This document shows, in pieces, positions 16,599 through 24,120 of a DNA stretch of 64,000 bases. The first letter of the stretch is position 1, and each line of letters opens with the position of its first letter. The position numbers were made by a program, and so were the translations under genes. Under the pieces are notes generated by a model. The model was given only the letters and a program-made list of their open reading frames with translations. It ran no database searches and was not told where the DNA came from. Source of the DNA: CAZKWG01 sp964615375 (GTDB taxonomy: Bacteria; Myxococcota_A; UBA796; CAZKWG01); the NCBI GenBank assembly GCA_964615375.1, contig CAZTOW010000049.1, positions 8,914 through 72,913 on the forward strand. The letters are read 5' to 3'.

Positions 16599-19360
16599 GC
16601 GGCGGCTCCTCCGAAGGCCAGGGTGATCTGCTGGATCAGCGCGGGGCGGTTCCGGCGGAGGAAGGCGTCGATGTCCGAGGCGTCGAGGCCCTCGGGCGGG
16701 TTGGATCGGAGCGCATTGGCGGCGAGCTGGAGCAGGGCCTCGGGGTCGAGGGTCCGGCGCCGGCCGCCGTGGCGGGCGCGGTCGATGGCGTCGAGCAGGC
16801 GCGTCGTGGGGTGGCCCTGGCGGCGACCTCGGACGGGCTGGTTCGCGCGGAGCACGGGCTCCAGGGCGTCGAGCTCGTGGGCGCCTGCGCTCGCGACGAG
16901 GCTGTCGGGCAGCGCCTCCAGGTGAGCCGCCAGCGCCGCGTGCCGGTTCGAGCTGAGCGGCCGGGCCTCCAGCGCGTGCCAGGCGCTCAACCACTCGCGC
17001 ACGCTCGACCAGCAGAGCCGCGTGCCGGGCGTTGTGTAGACCGCGAGCTGGTCCTGGAGCGCCCTCACCTCGCGGGTCGCCGCGGTGGCCTTCGACCGCT
17101 GCACCTTGACCTGCTCTTCGAGCTTGTCCACCTTCGCGGCCAGTCTCTCGGCGCGGGCGGCGTCGGAGTCCGGCGGGGTCGGGAGTTCGAGCAGGCGCGA
17201 GACCAGCGCCGCGATGGCGGGCAGCAGGTGCGCGGTCGCGTGGCCGAGATCCTCGCGGGCCGAGATGTACGCCTCGTCGTGGCCCTGGCCCATCCGACCG
17301 TCGGCGTGGGTGAGCTCGTGCACGGCGACGCTGTGCAGGAACGCAGCGATGGCGACCGGGCGCTCGCGGTGCGCCTTCACGACCTCGGCGAAGCGGTCGG
17401 GGTTGAGCGAGATGACCAGCTCGCCGCGCGCGGATCGGCTCGCGAGGCCGATGACCTGATCGTCGAGGACGAAGCCGGGCTTGAAGCGCCTGCGCAGCCG
17501 GGCCTCGCTGGCGATCACCCGCAGCACGCCGTCCCAGGCGAGCAGGTGCGGCACCCAGCGGGCGTAGCTCTGGAGGAAGCGCCTGGCGCGAGCCTTGTCG
17601 TAGTTTTTCTTCGAGATCCGCAGCCCCGCGTAGGCGCCAAAGGGGTTCTTCCTGGCCCTCTTCTGCCCGGTCGCCCGGTCGAGCGCGGCCAGCACGCCCG
17701 GCGCGGCGGCGACCTGGAACAGCCCGGCGCCGCCCGGGTTCATGCCGGCGTCCAGCGCCCGTTCGAGGGCCTGCTCGATGTCCGAGGCATCCTGGTTGTC
17801 GGCCTCGCCTGCCGCCACACGGTCGAGCGCGAGCTCGATGGCGGGGGTGAGGATGCCGCGGTCGCGGCGGCCGACCCAGGTGCGATCGGCGTTGGGCGTC
17901 GCGGCGGCGACCGCCTCGTCGGCCTCCTGGAGGAAGGTGCGGATCACGGTGGCGAGGTTCTGGTCGACCGCCGCCTCGCGATCGGCGATGGCGACCGCCG
18001 CCTTGAAGCCGCCCGGGAGCGCCGGGTCGAAGATGGGCTCCACCTTCTGCGTCCTTGATCCCGGGGCAGCGCGCGAAGTAGCCGGCTCGGGCGCCGGCAG
18101 GTTCTTGGCCTGCTCGGCGTAGAAGTCCACCAGCCCGCCCGCCGCCGAGGCCAGCGCACGTCGCACGGTCTCGTCCTGCAGCGCGCTCGCGAGTTGCTGG
18201 CCCAGCGCCTCCGCCCCCTCGCGCTCGTGCGGGTCGTCGGAGAGGGGGTCAAAGACCTCGTCCTCCTGGTCCCGGTCGGCGCTCTCGCTCTCGCGCTCGA
18301 TCTCGTCGGCGAGGTCCCGGAACGTGTGGGCCGCCTGCCCTTGGAAGCCGTCCCGGGCGGCGTTCAGCGGGTAGCCCAGGTCGGCCGGGCGGACGGTGGT
18401 GGTGAGGTCGATCACGAAGTCGGACTTGAGGCCGCCCCGGAACGCGGCGTGCTTGAACTGAAAGAGCCCGTTCAGCCGGATGTAGTAGGCCCCGGCGCGA
18501 TCCCCGACGGAGCGGCGATATGCCTTGACCGCAGCGGTCGTGCCGTTCCCCCACGCGCCCTCGACCTTGACTTTGCTGCCGCCGCGACGGCTGAACAGCG
18601 GCTGGACCTCGACGCCGTTGAAGACCAGCCTGAAGCCGGGCAGGTCGTTGGCGCCGAGCAGCTCGCGGATCCGGTCTTCGAGCCCCACCCAGGCGCCCCG
18701 CGCGCGGTCCCAGCGCCAGTAGCCCTCCTCGTCGAGGTCGTGGACCGTCAGCTTCGTGCCGATGCGCGGCTCGGCCGGGAAGACGGCCACGTCCTGGTCG
18801 GCGCCACGCGCGACCGCCAGGTTGTCCCGGGTGTGCAGCTCCCAGCGGAAGCTCTTGCTGACCCCGAGGATCACGGCCTTGGCGATGCCGAAGCCGCCCG
18901 CCGCCTCGCCGGAGTCGGCTGCGTCGCGTTTGCCGGAGTCGCCGAGCGAGAGGAACTTGGTGAGAATCGTGTCGGCGTCCATGCCCTGGCCGCGATCCTC
19001 GAAGCTCAGGCTGCGCGTGTTCGGCGTCCAGGTTACCTCGAAGCAAGCGTCCTCCTGGCGGAGCAGTCTCGCGCGAATCGCGGCTTTCATGCTGTCGATT
19101 GAGTTCTGGCACCCCTCCCTCACCGCCAACACGGGCAGGTCGCCGGAGCTGTACAGACTGCTCATCATCAAGGCCCAGATGCGCCCTGTGTTGACGGTCG
19201 GACGCCCGCTGGCCTTGGCCTCGATGCGCTCGACGATCTCCCCGCGCCCGCCGAGCGCCTTGCGCAGCGCCGCCCGATCCACCTTGAGCGTCGAGGACGC
19301 GCGCGCCGAGGCGCCGTGGGCGACCAGGGCCTCGACCTGTTCGCAGAGCCCGCAGCTCAT
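16595..19360 (-). CDS. GHKL ATPase fused to HELTH metallopeptidase-like region and C-terminal PPxGL module
   Basis: 921 aa. Residues ~60-330 are a GHKL (Hsp90/MutL/histidine-kinase type) ATPase: N-box REGCQNSIDS (81-90), G1 box FEDRGQGMD (D122, G124, G126) and G2 box GGFGIAKAV (155-163), as in HATPase_c_3 proteins. Around 681-685 is HELTH, a zinc-peptidase HExxH motif, followed by GQGHDEAY that could supply a third ligand. A coiled coil (RLAAKVDKLEEQVKVQRSKA) lies near 745-780, and the last ~50 residues are the shared module (NPPEGLDASDIDAFLRRNRP). GHKL-protease combinations occur in defence and in phage chaperone systems. Here the role is unknown; a nucleotide-driven clamp controlling a protease is inference. 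Confidence 0.8.
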   Translation of the reverse strand: MSCGLCEQVEALVAHGASARASSTLKVDRAALRKALGGRGEIVERIEAKASGRPTVNTGRIWALMMSSLYSSGDLPVLAVREGCQNSIDSMKAAIRARLLRQEDACFEVTWTPNTRSLSFEDRGQGMDADTILTKFLSLGDSGKRDAADSGEAAGGFGIAKAVILGVSKSFRWELHTRDNLAVARGADQDVAVFPAEPRIGTKLTVHDLDEEGYWRWDRARGAWVGLEDRIRELLGANDLPGFRLVFNGVEVQPLFSRRGGSKVKVEGAWGNGTTAAVKAYRRSVGDRAGAYYIRLNGLFQFKHAAFRGGLKSDFVIDLTTTVRPADLGYPLNAARDGFQGQAAHTFRDLADEIERESESADRDQEDEVFDPLSDDPHEREGAEALGQQLASALQDETVRRALASAAGGLVDFYAEQAKNLPAPEPATSRAAPGSRTQKVEPIFDPALPGGFKAAVAIADREAAVDQNLATVIRTFLQEADEAVAAATPNADRTWVGRRDRGILTPAIELALDRVAAGEADNQDASDIEQALERALDAGMNPGGAGLFQVAAAPGVLAALDRATGQKRARKNPFGAYAGLRISKKNYDKARARRFLQSYARWVPHLLAWDGVLRVIASEARLRRRFKPGFVLDDQVIGLASRSARGELVISLNPDRFAEVVKAHRERPVAIAAFLHSVAVHELTHADGRMGQGHDEAYISAREDLGHATAHLLPAIAALVSRLLELPTPPDSDAARAERLAAKVDKLEEQVKVQRSKATAATREVRALQDQLAVYTTPGTRLCWSSVREWLSAWHALEARPLSSNRHAALAAHLEALPDSLVASAGAHELDALEPVLRANQPVRGRRQGHPTTRLLDAIDRARHGGRRRTLDPEALLQLAANALRSNPPEGLDASDIDAFLRRNRPALIQQITLAFGGAAA

Positions 19361-20457
19361 GGTCTCACCCCCAGATGTCCAGGAACGACCAGCCCCGTGC
19401 GCCGAATCAGCCGCCCCAGCGCAACCGTGTCCACGCCCGAGCCCCGGAGCGCGCTCCAGGCCCGGTGCGCGACCAGGACCAGGCGCGCGACGGCCTCGGC
19501 GAGGGGCGGCGGGACCGCGTTGCCGGCCTGGGTGTACTGCTCCTCGACGGTGCCCTGGACGGGCCAGTCGGCCGGGAAGCCCTGGAGGATCAGGGCCTCC
19601 TGGACGGTGACGCGGCGGATGCCGGCGGCCAGGAAGGCGGCGTCGCTGGCGCGGTCGGGGCCGCCGTGAAAGCTCCAGGCGGTCTGGGCGCTGGCGCGGG
19701 TGCCCTTCACCTCGCTGGTGGTGACGGTCGGCGCCGGGCTGCCCAGGCGACCGGGCTCGCTGCAGGCGCGGCCGAACGCGCCGTCACAGGCGTAGCAGGC
19801 GCGAGCCGCGCAGGAGGCGCGGTTCAGGGTGTCGCCGACCGCCTCGCCCATGCTCTGCCACGGCGGCAGGCCGAGGCCATCGGCGGTCCCGGGCGCGGCG
19901 CGCGTCGGCTGAGGCCCGTCCTCGTCGAGCGCCAGCGGGCCACCCCACACGATCAGCCGGCGACGGTGCTGCGGCACCCCGAAGTCCGCGGCGTTGAGCC
20001 TCCACACGCCCGAGAATGGGAAGCGCAGGCTGATCTGGTCGAGGACGTGCGTGTAGTGGCAGGCCGGGCAGCCGCCCCGGTCCAGCGCGCAGGCGTCCGC
20101 GTGGTAGCTCCAGCCGAGCACGTTTTCAGCCAGAAACCAGCTCGGCTGCGCCTCGTCGATGGCGCGCAGCGCAGCGGGCCAGCCGTCGCGCTCGTCCTCG
20201 CCCCCGCGCCGTTTGCCGGCCATCGAGCCCGGCTGGCACGGCGGCGAGGCCCAGAGCAGATCGACCTTCCCGGCCCATGCGGAGAAGTCCACTTCGTTCA
20301 CGTCGGCCTCGACCGCCGGCAGGCCCGCAGCCCTCAGCGTCCGCACCGCCGCCGGCGCGCGCTCGACACAGGCCACCGCGTCCCAGCCCGCCCGGAGCAG
20401 CCCGAGCGAGGCCCCGCCGGTGCCGGCGAACAGCTCCAGGACGGCGGCGCGGGTCAT
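19357..20457 (-). CDS. C5-cytosine DNA methyltransferase
   Basis: 366 aa from ATG 20457 (ATGA overlap with the amidase gene). Motifs in order: I VLELFAGTGGASLGLL (SAM binding), IV WASPPCQPGS with the catalytic Cys, VI WFLAENVLGW, VIII PQHRRRLIVWGG, X YTQAGNAVPPPLAEAVA. Between VIII and X the target-recognition region has an unusual cysteine-rich insert (CAARACYACDGAFGRAC, two CxxC-like pairs) that may bind zinc. It methylates cytosine C5 in a short motif. No cognate nuclease is next to it, so it is probably an orphan or phage-borne protective methylase, in line with the other DNA-modification genes. Confidence 0.93.
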   Translation of the reverse strand: MTRAAVLELFAGTGGASLGLLRAGWDAVACVERAPAAVRTLRAAGLPAVEADVNEVDFSAWAGKVDLLWASPPCQPGSMAGKRRGGEDERDGWPAALRAIDEAQPSWFLAENVLGWSYHADACALDRGGCPACHYTHVLDQISLRFPFSGVWRLNAADFGVPQHRRRLIVWGGPLALDEDGPQPTRAAPGTADGLGLPPWQSMGEAVGDTLNRASCAARACYACDGAFGRACSEPGRLGSPAPTVTTSEVKGTRASAQTAWSFHGGPDRASDAAFLAAGIRRVTVQEALILQGFPADWPVQGTVEEQYTQAGNAVPPPLAEAVARLVLVAHRAWSALRGSGVDTVALGRLIRRTGLVVPGHLGVRP

Positions 20458-21011
20458 GGTCGACCCCAGGCGTCCACGCCCCGCGCGAGCGCGCGGCCCA
20501 CGGCGTCGAGCTGGCCCAGGAACCAGACCCTGCGCGGGCCGTCGAGGAAGTAGGGCTCGACGCAGAGCGCCACCGCCTTGACCCCTGCGATGCAACCGAA
20601 CGCCTCCGAGTAGTCGCCGTCCCTGGGGATCCCGTTGGTGTCCGGCCGGCAGGCGCGGGCGCGGCAGGTCCAGGGCACGACCGCGCCCAGCTCGGCGGCG
20701 ACGGACTCCGCGAGATCCCGGCCGCGCGAGGAGCGGTGGTCGTAGAACAGCTCGCCCCGATCCCCACCGCCCGCGTTGACGTGGCAGTTCAGGTAGACGC
20801 TGGCCTTGTAGAGATCGGCCCGCGCCCACTGCGAGGCGTACTCGCCGTCGCTGAGCAGAACGACGGTGTGGCCGAGCCCGCGGGCCTCGCGGTCGAAGGC
20901 GTCGAGGTAGCGGCGAACGACGGAGACCTCCTCCGAACCCTCGAAGGTGGCGCCGCGGTCGCTCCAGCGTGACGGACGCCCGGCGTGGCCGATGGTAGCG
21001 GCGAGGATCAT
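20454..21011 (-). CDS. N-acetylmuramoyl-L-alanine amidase (amidase_3 family, endolysin-like)
   Basis: 185 aa, essentially one amidase_3 domain, no signal peptide. Signature segments: LAATIGHAGRP with WSDRGA (zinc His near the start), EEVSVVRRYLDAFDREARGLGHTVVLLSD, then ASVYLNCHVNAGGGDRGELF (second zinc His in NCHVNA) and YDHRSSRGRDLAESVA. It cleaves the amide bond between MurNAc and the stem peptide. GGAGGAGG precedes ATG 21011. Size and absence of an export signal fit a phage endolysin or tail-associated lysin. First gene of the run that continues into the C5 methyltransferase by a 4-nt overlap. Confidence 0.9.
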   Translation of the reverse strand: MILAATIGHAGRPSRWSDRGATFEGSEEVSVVRRYLDAFDREARGLGHTVVLLSDGEYASQWARADLYKASVYLNCHVNAGGGDRGELFYDHRSSRGRDLAESVAAELGAVVPWTCRARACRPDTNGIPRDGDYSEAFGCIAGVKAVALCVEPYFLDGPRRVWFLGQLDAVGRALARGVDAWGRP

Positions 21012-21117
21012 GGCCTCCTCCCCTTGGTTTGCACGAATCGCGACAAAGACGCGAGAATCGGATCACAACCCCACCCCCTCACGCCATGAAGAGGTGTAGG
21101 GCGCAGCGACGCGGGCC

Positions 21118-21993
21118 TCACGCGAGCACCAGGGCCTGGTCGCCGAGCGCCGGGTCGGCCAGGATCTCGCCGGTGCGGCGGACGATGATCGCGTAGAGAT
21201 CAGCCTGCCCCGCGAACAGGTGCCACTCGGCGCCGACCTTCTTCCAGGTCTTGCCGCTGGCCGTGGTGAGCTGCTCCGGCGCCGAGCTCCGCCGATACGG
21301 CGCCGCGCAGGCCCGCGCATAGCGGGACAGCAGCTCCGGGTAGGCCACCCGGACAGGACCGGACGAGGTCAGCTCGGCCTTCAGGCCGTTGGCCAGCTTC
21401 TTCGCCCCATGTCCCCCGTGGTGGTTGGCGCGGTCGAAGAACAGGACCAGCGCCCGCTCCGTCCTCACCCCGAAGATCTCCGCGATGTCCAGCGCGGCCT
21501 GCCAGGACGCGCCGGTCTTCGCCGCCTCGGCCTGCGCGAGCTGGAAGACCCGGACGTGGCCCGCCGCGGTGAAGCGGCTGGTCCAGGGCTCCTGCCAGAG
21601 GGGCAAGCTCATGCGCACGGCCTCGTTGGCGGAGCTGGTCGTCTGGAGCAGCAGGCCCGCGTCCGGGCCGAAGGTCTGGGCGAACGCCGCGGGATCGGCC
21701 GCGTTCATCCTGGCCAGCAGCCTGCCGAGCGCCCCGCTCCGCTGCGTCCACTGGAGGAGACCGTAGCTGAGGCCCTGGCCGTCCGTATTCCGGTTCTGCG
21801 CCCAGAACTTCCCCTTCGACTCGCCCCTCGCCACGTAGTCGATCACCCGCGCCGCGATGTCCATGACGCTCCTCCTCCCCTCGGCGACCGGCGCCTCGAT
21901 CTTCGCCCTCGGCGTCGAGACCGCGAGCCCAACCAGCGCCGCGCCCGCGAGCGCGCCGCCCAGCATCAGCGTCAGCGGGACCACGCGGGTCAT
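21118..21993 (-). CDS. membrane-anchored lysozyme/chitosanase-like muralytic protein
   Basis: 291 aa from ATG 21993 (ATGA overlap with the upstream paralogue gene). The N-terminus has one hydrophobic segment (LTLMLGGALAGAALVGLAVS), a signal anchor. Residues ~45-210 carry ARGESKGKFWAQNRNTDGQG then LSYGLLQWTQRSGALGRLL, where the Glu of ESKG and the NTDG/SYGLLQW block resemble lysozyme-fold glycosidases (phage-type or GH46-like). A second conserved-looking block is LFFDRANHHGGHGAKKL. Expected to cut peptidoglycan glycan strands. The family placement is by resemblance only. Confidence 0.6.
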   Translation of the reverse strand: MTRVVPLTLMLGGALAGAALVGLAVSTPRAKIEAPVAEGRRSVMDIAARVIDYVARGESKGKFWAQNRNTDGQGLSYGLLQWTQRSGALGRLLARMNAADPAAFAQTFGPDAGLLLQTTSSANEAVRMSLPLWQEPWTSRFTAAGHVRVFQLAQAEAAKTGASWQAALDIAEIFGVRTERALVLFFDRANHHGGHGAKKLANGLKAELTSSGPVRVAYPELLSRYARACAAPYRRSSAPEQLTTASGKTWKKVGAEWHLFAGQADLYAIIVRRTGEILADPALGDQALVLA

Positions 21994-22799
21994 GGCCGGA
22001 TCCTCGCGATGAAGACGTCGGGCAGCCCTCGCGCGCGGAGCGAGATAGCCGGGCTCGGCTCCCGCTCGCCCAGGATCCGATCGACCACGTCGGCGCGCTG
22101 CTCGGCGGCGTCGATGTCGTCCCAGCGTGGATCGCGCAGGATCGCGTCGATGAGCTCCTCCCTCTCCAGCGGCCGCGCCCGACCGCCCTCGACCTCGCGC
22201 ACGTCGATGCGCTCGGCGACCAGGAGCGCCCCGACGAGCTCGGCCCGGCCCTCGCGCCCACGCCGGGGGTCCGGTTGGATGGCCTGGCCGCCGCGCGCCG
22301 GGGGCTGGGGAAGCGTCACGGCGCCCGCGCCCAGGATCGCGGCGATGGTCGAGAACAGTTGGGCCAGCTCGGGGTCCACGCTCGCGAGGTCGATCTGTCC
22401 GAGGAGCTGGGTCGCGCCGTAATGGTCGTGCTCCCGCCACCGCCGCCAGGCCCGCTCCAGCGCCGCGAGCTGAGGGCTGTGGGCCAGCGCCGCCCCCCAG
22501 GGCGCGTCGTGCCGCCCCGCGACGATCCGCTCCCAGACGAGCTGCGCCGGCACCCAGCCGCCATTCCCCTTCACGCCCTGGAGCAGGTCGGCGGCCTGCA
22601 TCACCGTACTGCCGAGGCTGTCGAGCACAGACGCCTTCTGTTTGTACAGGCGCCAGAGCGCGGCGCCGGCGACGTGGTCGTTGGCCTCCGCGAGCGCGGC
22701 GTGAAGCGCGTACTCGGCGCTCGGGTCGCGGCGGCCGAGCTCGGGCGCGATGAGCGACAGGGAGAAGCGGGCCAGCCGGCCCTGGTGGGTCTGGTTCAT
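21990..22799 (-). CDS. unknown protein, first of a tandem paralogous pair
   Basis: 269 aa from ATG 22799 (ATGA overlap). Mainly helical N-terminal 150 residues, then a Pro/Arg-rich linker and a conserved C-terminal ~60 residues: REELIDAILRDPRWDDIDAA...VVDRILGE...SPAI...IARI. The same block ends the neighbouring protein (22796-23566), so the two arose by tandem duplication and then diverged in their N-terminal parts. No signal peptide. Position among wall enzymes suggests a virion or lysis-module component; no recognised domain. Confidence 0.65.
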   Translation of the reverse strand: MNQTHQGRLARFSLSLIAPELGRRDPSAEYALHAALAEANDHVAGAALWRLYKQKASVLDSLGSTVMQAADLLQGVKGNGGWVPAQLVWERIVAGRHDAPWGAALAHSPQLAALERAWRRWREHDHYGATQLLGQIDLASVDPELAQLFSTIAAILGAGAVTLPQPPARGGQAIQPDPRRGREGRAELVGALLVAERIDVREVEGGRARPLEREELIDAILRDPRWDDIDAAEQRADVVDRILGEREPSPAISLRARGLPDVFIARIRP

Positions 22800-23566
22800 C
22801 GCACGATCCGCTGGATGTAGACCTGTTTCTGGCCGAAGGCCGTGCCGTCGATGGCGGGGCTCGGGCGCCCGCGCTGGAGGATGCCCTCGACCACGCCGCG
22901 CTCCTGCACAGAGGCGTCGATGTCGTCCCAGAACGGATCCCGGAGGATGGCCTCGGCGAGATCGTCGCGGGTCATCACCCGGATCCGCCCGCGCTCCGGG
23001 TCGCGGAGCTGGACGTCGTGGGCGCGCAGCACGGCGAGCACGAGATCGGCGCGGTCCTTGCGGCCCCGGTTGAGGTTGATCCGACCTGATCCGAGCGCGT
23101 GCTGGGCGACGAGGCGCGCGCCCGCGACGACGGCGCCGGTCTCGGGATCGAGGCGAGGGAGGGTGACAGGGTCCAGATGCCCAAGCACGCCACCCCAGGC
23201 GTCCACGTCGGCCGCGAAGCACGCGCTGGTGAAGCACTCCCGCAGCCGACCCGAGGGCGTCTGGTCCCGCAGCCCCACGAGCGCGATCCGGGCCAGCACG
23301 GTGGCGCCCTCGGCCGGGAGCCGGTCCTCGCGCAGGGCGTCCACGGCCTTGTGCAGCTTCGGGAGCAGGCTCTCGTCGCGAAACGCAGGCGTGAGGCTGA
23401 AGAACTCGCCGACCAGCAGCGACCAGGCGGCCTCGCCGAGCTTCGCGTCGTCTGGCTCACGGAGGGCGTACTCCAGGTCAGCCCCGAGGCGCGGCCGGGC
23501 GCGCGACAAGGGCGAGACGAGCTGCTCCAAACAGAAGCGCGCCAGAGCCCGAATGGGGTGGTTCAT
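22796..23566 (-). CDS. unknown protein, second of the tandem paralogous pair
   Basis: 256 aa from ATG 23566 (ATGA overlap with the M23 gene). Shares with the previous protein the N-terminal LARF start, a YALRE/YALHA segment near residue 33, and the C-terminal RDDLAEAILRDPFWDDIDAS...VVEGILQRGRPSPAI...YIQRI block. No TM segment or known motif. The C-terminal block may be a small interaction domain (the DIDA pattern recalls, but does not match, the shared docking module elsewhere in the island). Confidence 0.65.
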   Translation of the reverse strand: MNHPIRALARFCLEQLVSPLSRARPRLGADLEYALREPDDAKLGEAAWSLLVGEFFSLTPAFRDESLLPKLHKAVDALREDRLPAEGATVLARIALVGLRDQTPSGRLRECFTSACFAADVDAWGGVLGHLDPVTLPRLDPETGAVVAGARLVAQHALGSGRINLNRGRKDRADLVLAVLRAHDVQLRDPERGRIRVMTRDDLAEAILRDPFWDDIDASVQERGVVEGILQRGRPSPAIDGTAFGQKQVYIQRIVR

Positions 23567-24120
23567 GCTCCCCTCCTCGCGAAGGTGTTGAGCGGGTAGA
23601 CGGTCATCGGGTCCACCAGCCGCCCGCTCGGGTCGTAGACCTGGACGTGCAGGTGCGGACCCGTCGCGCGGCCGGTCTGCCCGGTCCTGCCGATGAGCTG
23701 GCCTCTCTGCACCCAGGTCCCGGCAGGAGCCACCACGACCGAGAGGTGCAGAAAGGCCCAGAGGTAGCCGTTGGAACGGATGAAGATCGCGTGCCCGTTG
23801 GTGACGCCGCGACCGACGCCGGCCCGGTCGATGCGCTCGACCACGCCAGCGAAGGGCGCGTAGACCGGCGTGCCCACCGGCACGGGGATGTCCAACCCAC
23901 GGTGGAACGCCGGCTGACCCGTGAACGGATCGGGACGCATGCCGAAGCCTGAGCCCGCCCTCGGCTGACCAGGCACCGGGGCGTGAGCGCCGCTGTCGGG
24001 GCGCGGCCCGGGTGCCGGCGCCGTGACCTTCGCCTCGGCGCGCGGCGAGATCGCGGCCAGCACGAAGGCCGCGAGCCCGCCCGCGGCGATCAGCGCCGGA
24101 CCGGCGAGCCCGCGCCTCAC
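23563..24120 (-). CDS. M23-family (lysostaphin-like) peptidoglycan endopeptidase
   Basis: 185 aa from GTG 24120, chosen for the GTGA overlap with the upstream stop. One hydrophobic N-terminal segment (GLAGPALIAAGGLAAFVLAA) is followed by a Pro-rich linker and the M23 domain: AFHRGLDIPVPVGTPVYAPF (zinc His and Asp in HxxxD), LWAFLHLS and GPHLHVQVYD (HxH zinc ligands). It would cleave stem-peptide cross-links. With the amidase and lysozyme-like proteins it gives the island three different wall-cutting activities. Membrane anchoring suggests action from the inner membrane or periplasm. Confidence 0.9.
   Translation of the reverse strand: MRRGLAGPALIAAGGLAAFVLAAISPRAEAKVTAPAPGPRPDSGAHAPVPGQPRAGSGFGMRPDPFTGQPAFHRGLDIPVPVGTPVYAPFAGVVERIDRAGVGRGVTNGHAIFIRSNGYLWAFLHLSVVVAPAGTWVQRGQLIGRTGQTGRATGPHLHVQVYDPSGRLVDPMTVYPLNTFARRGA

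Noticed and set aside
16595..19360. MutL or DNA gyrase B as the identity of the GHKL protein
   Set aside because: Only the GHKL nucleotide motifs match; transducer, toprim or endonuclease motifs are missing and the HELTH region and module are foreign to both.
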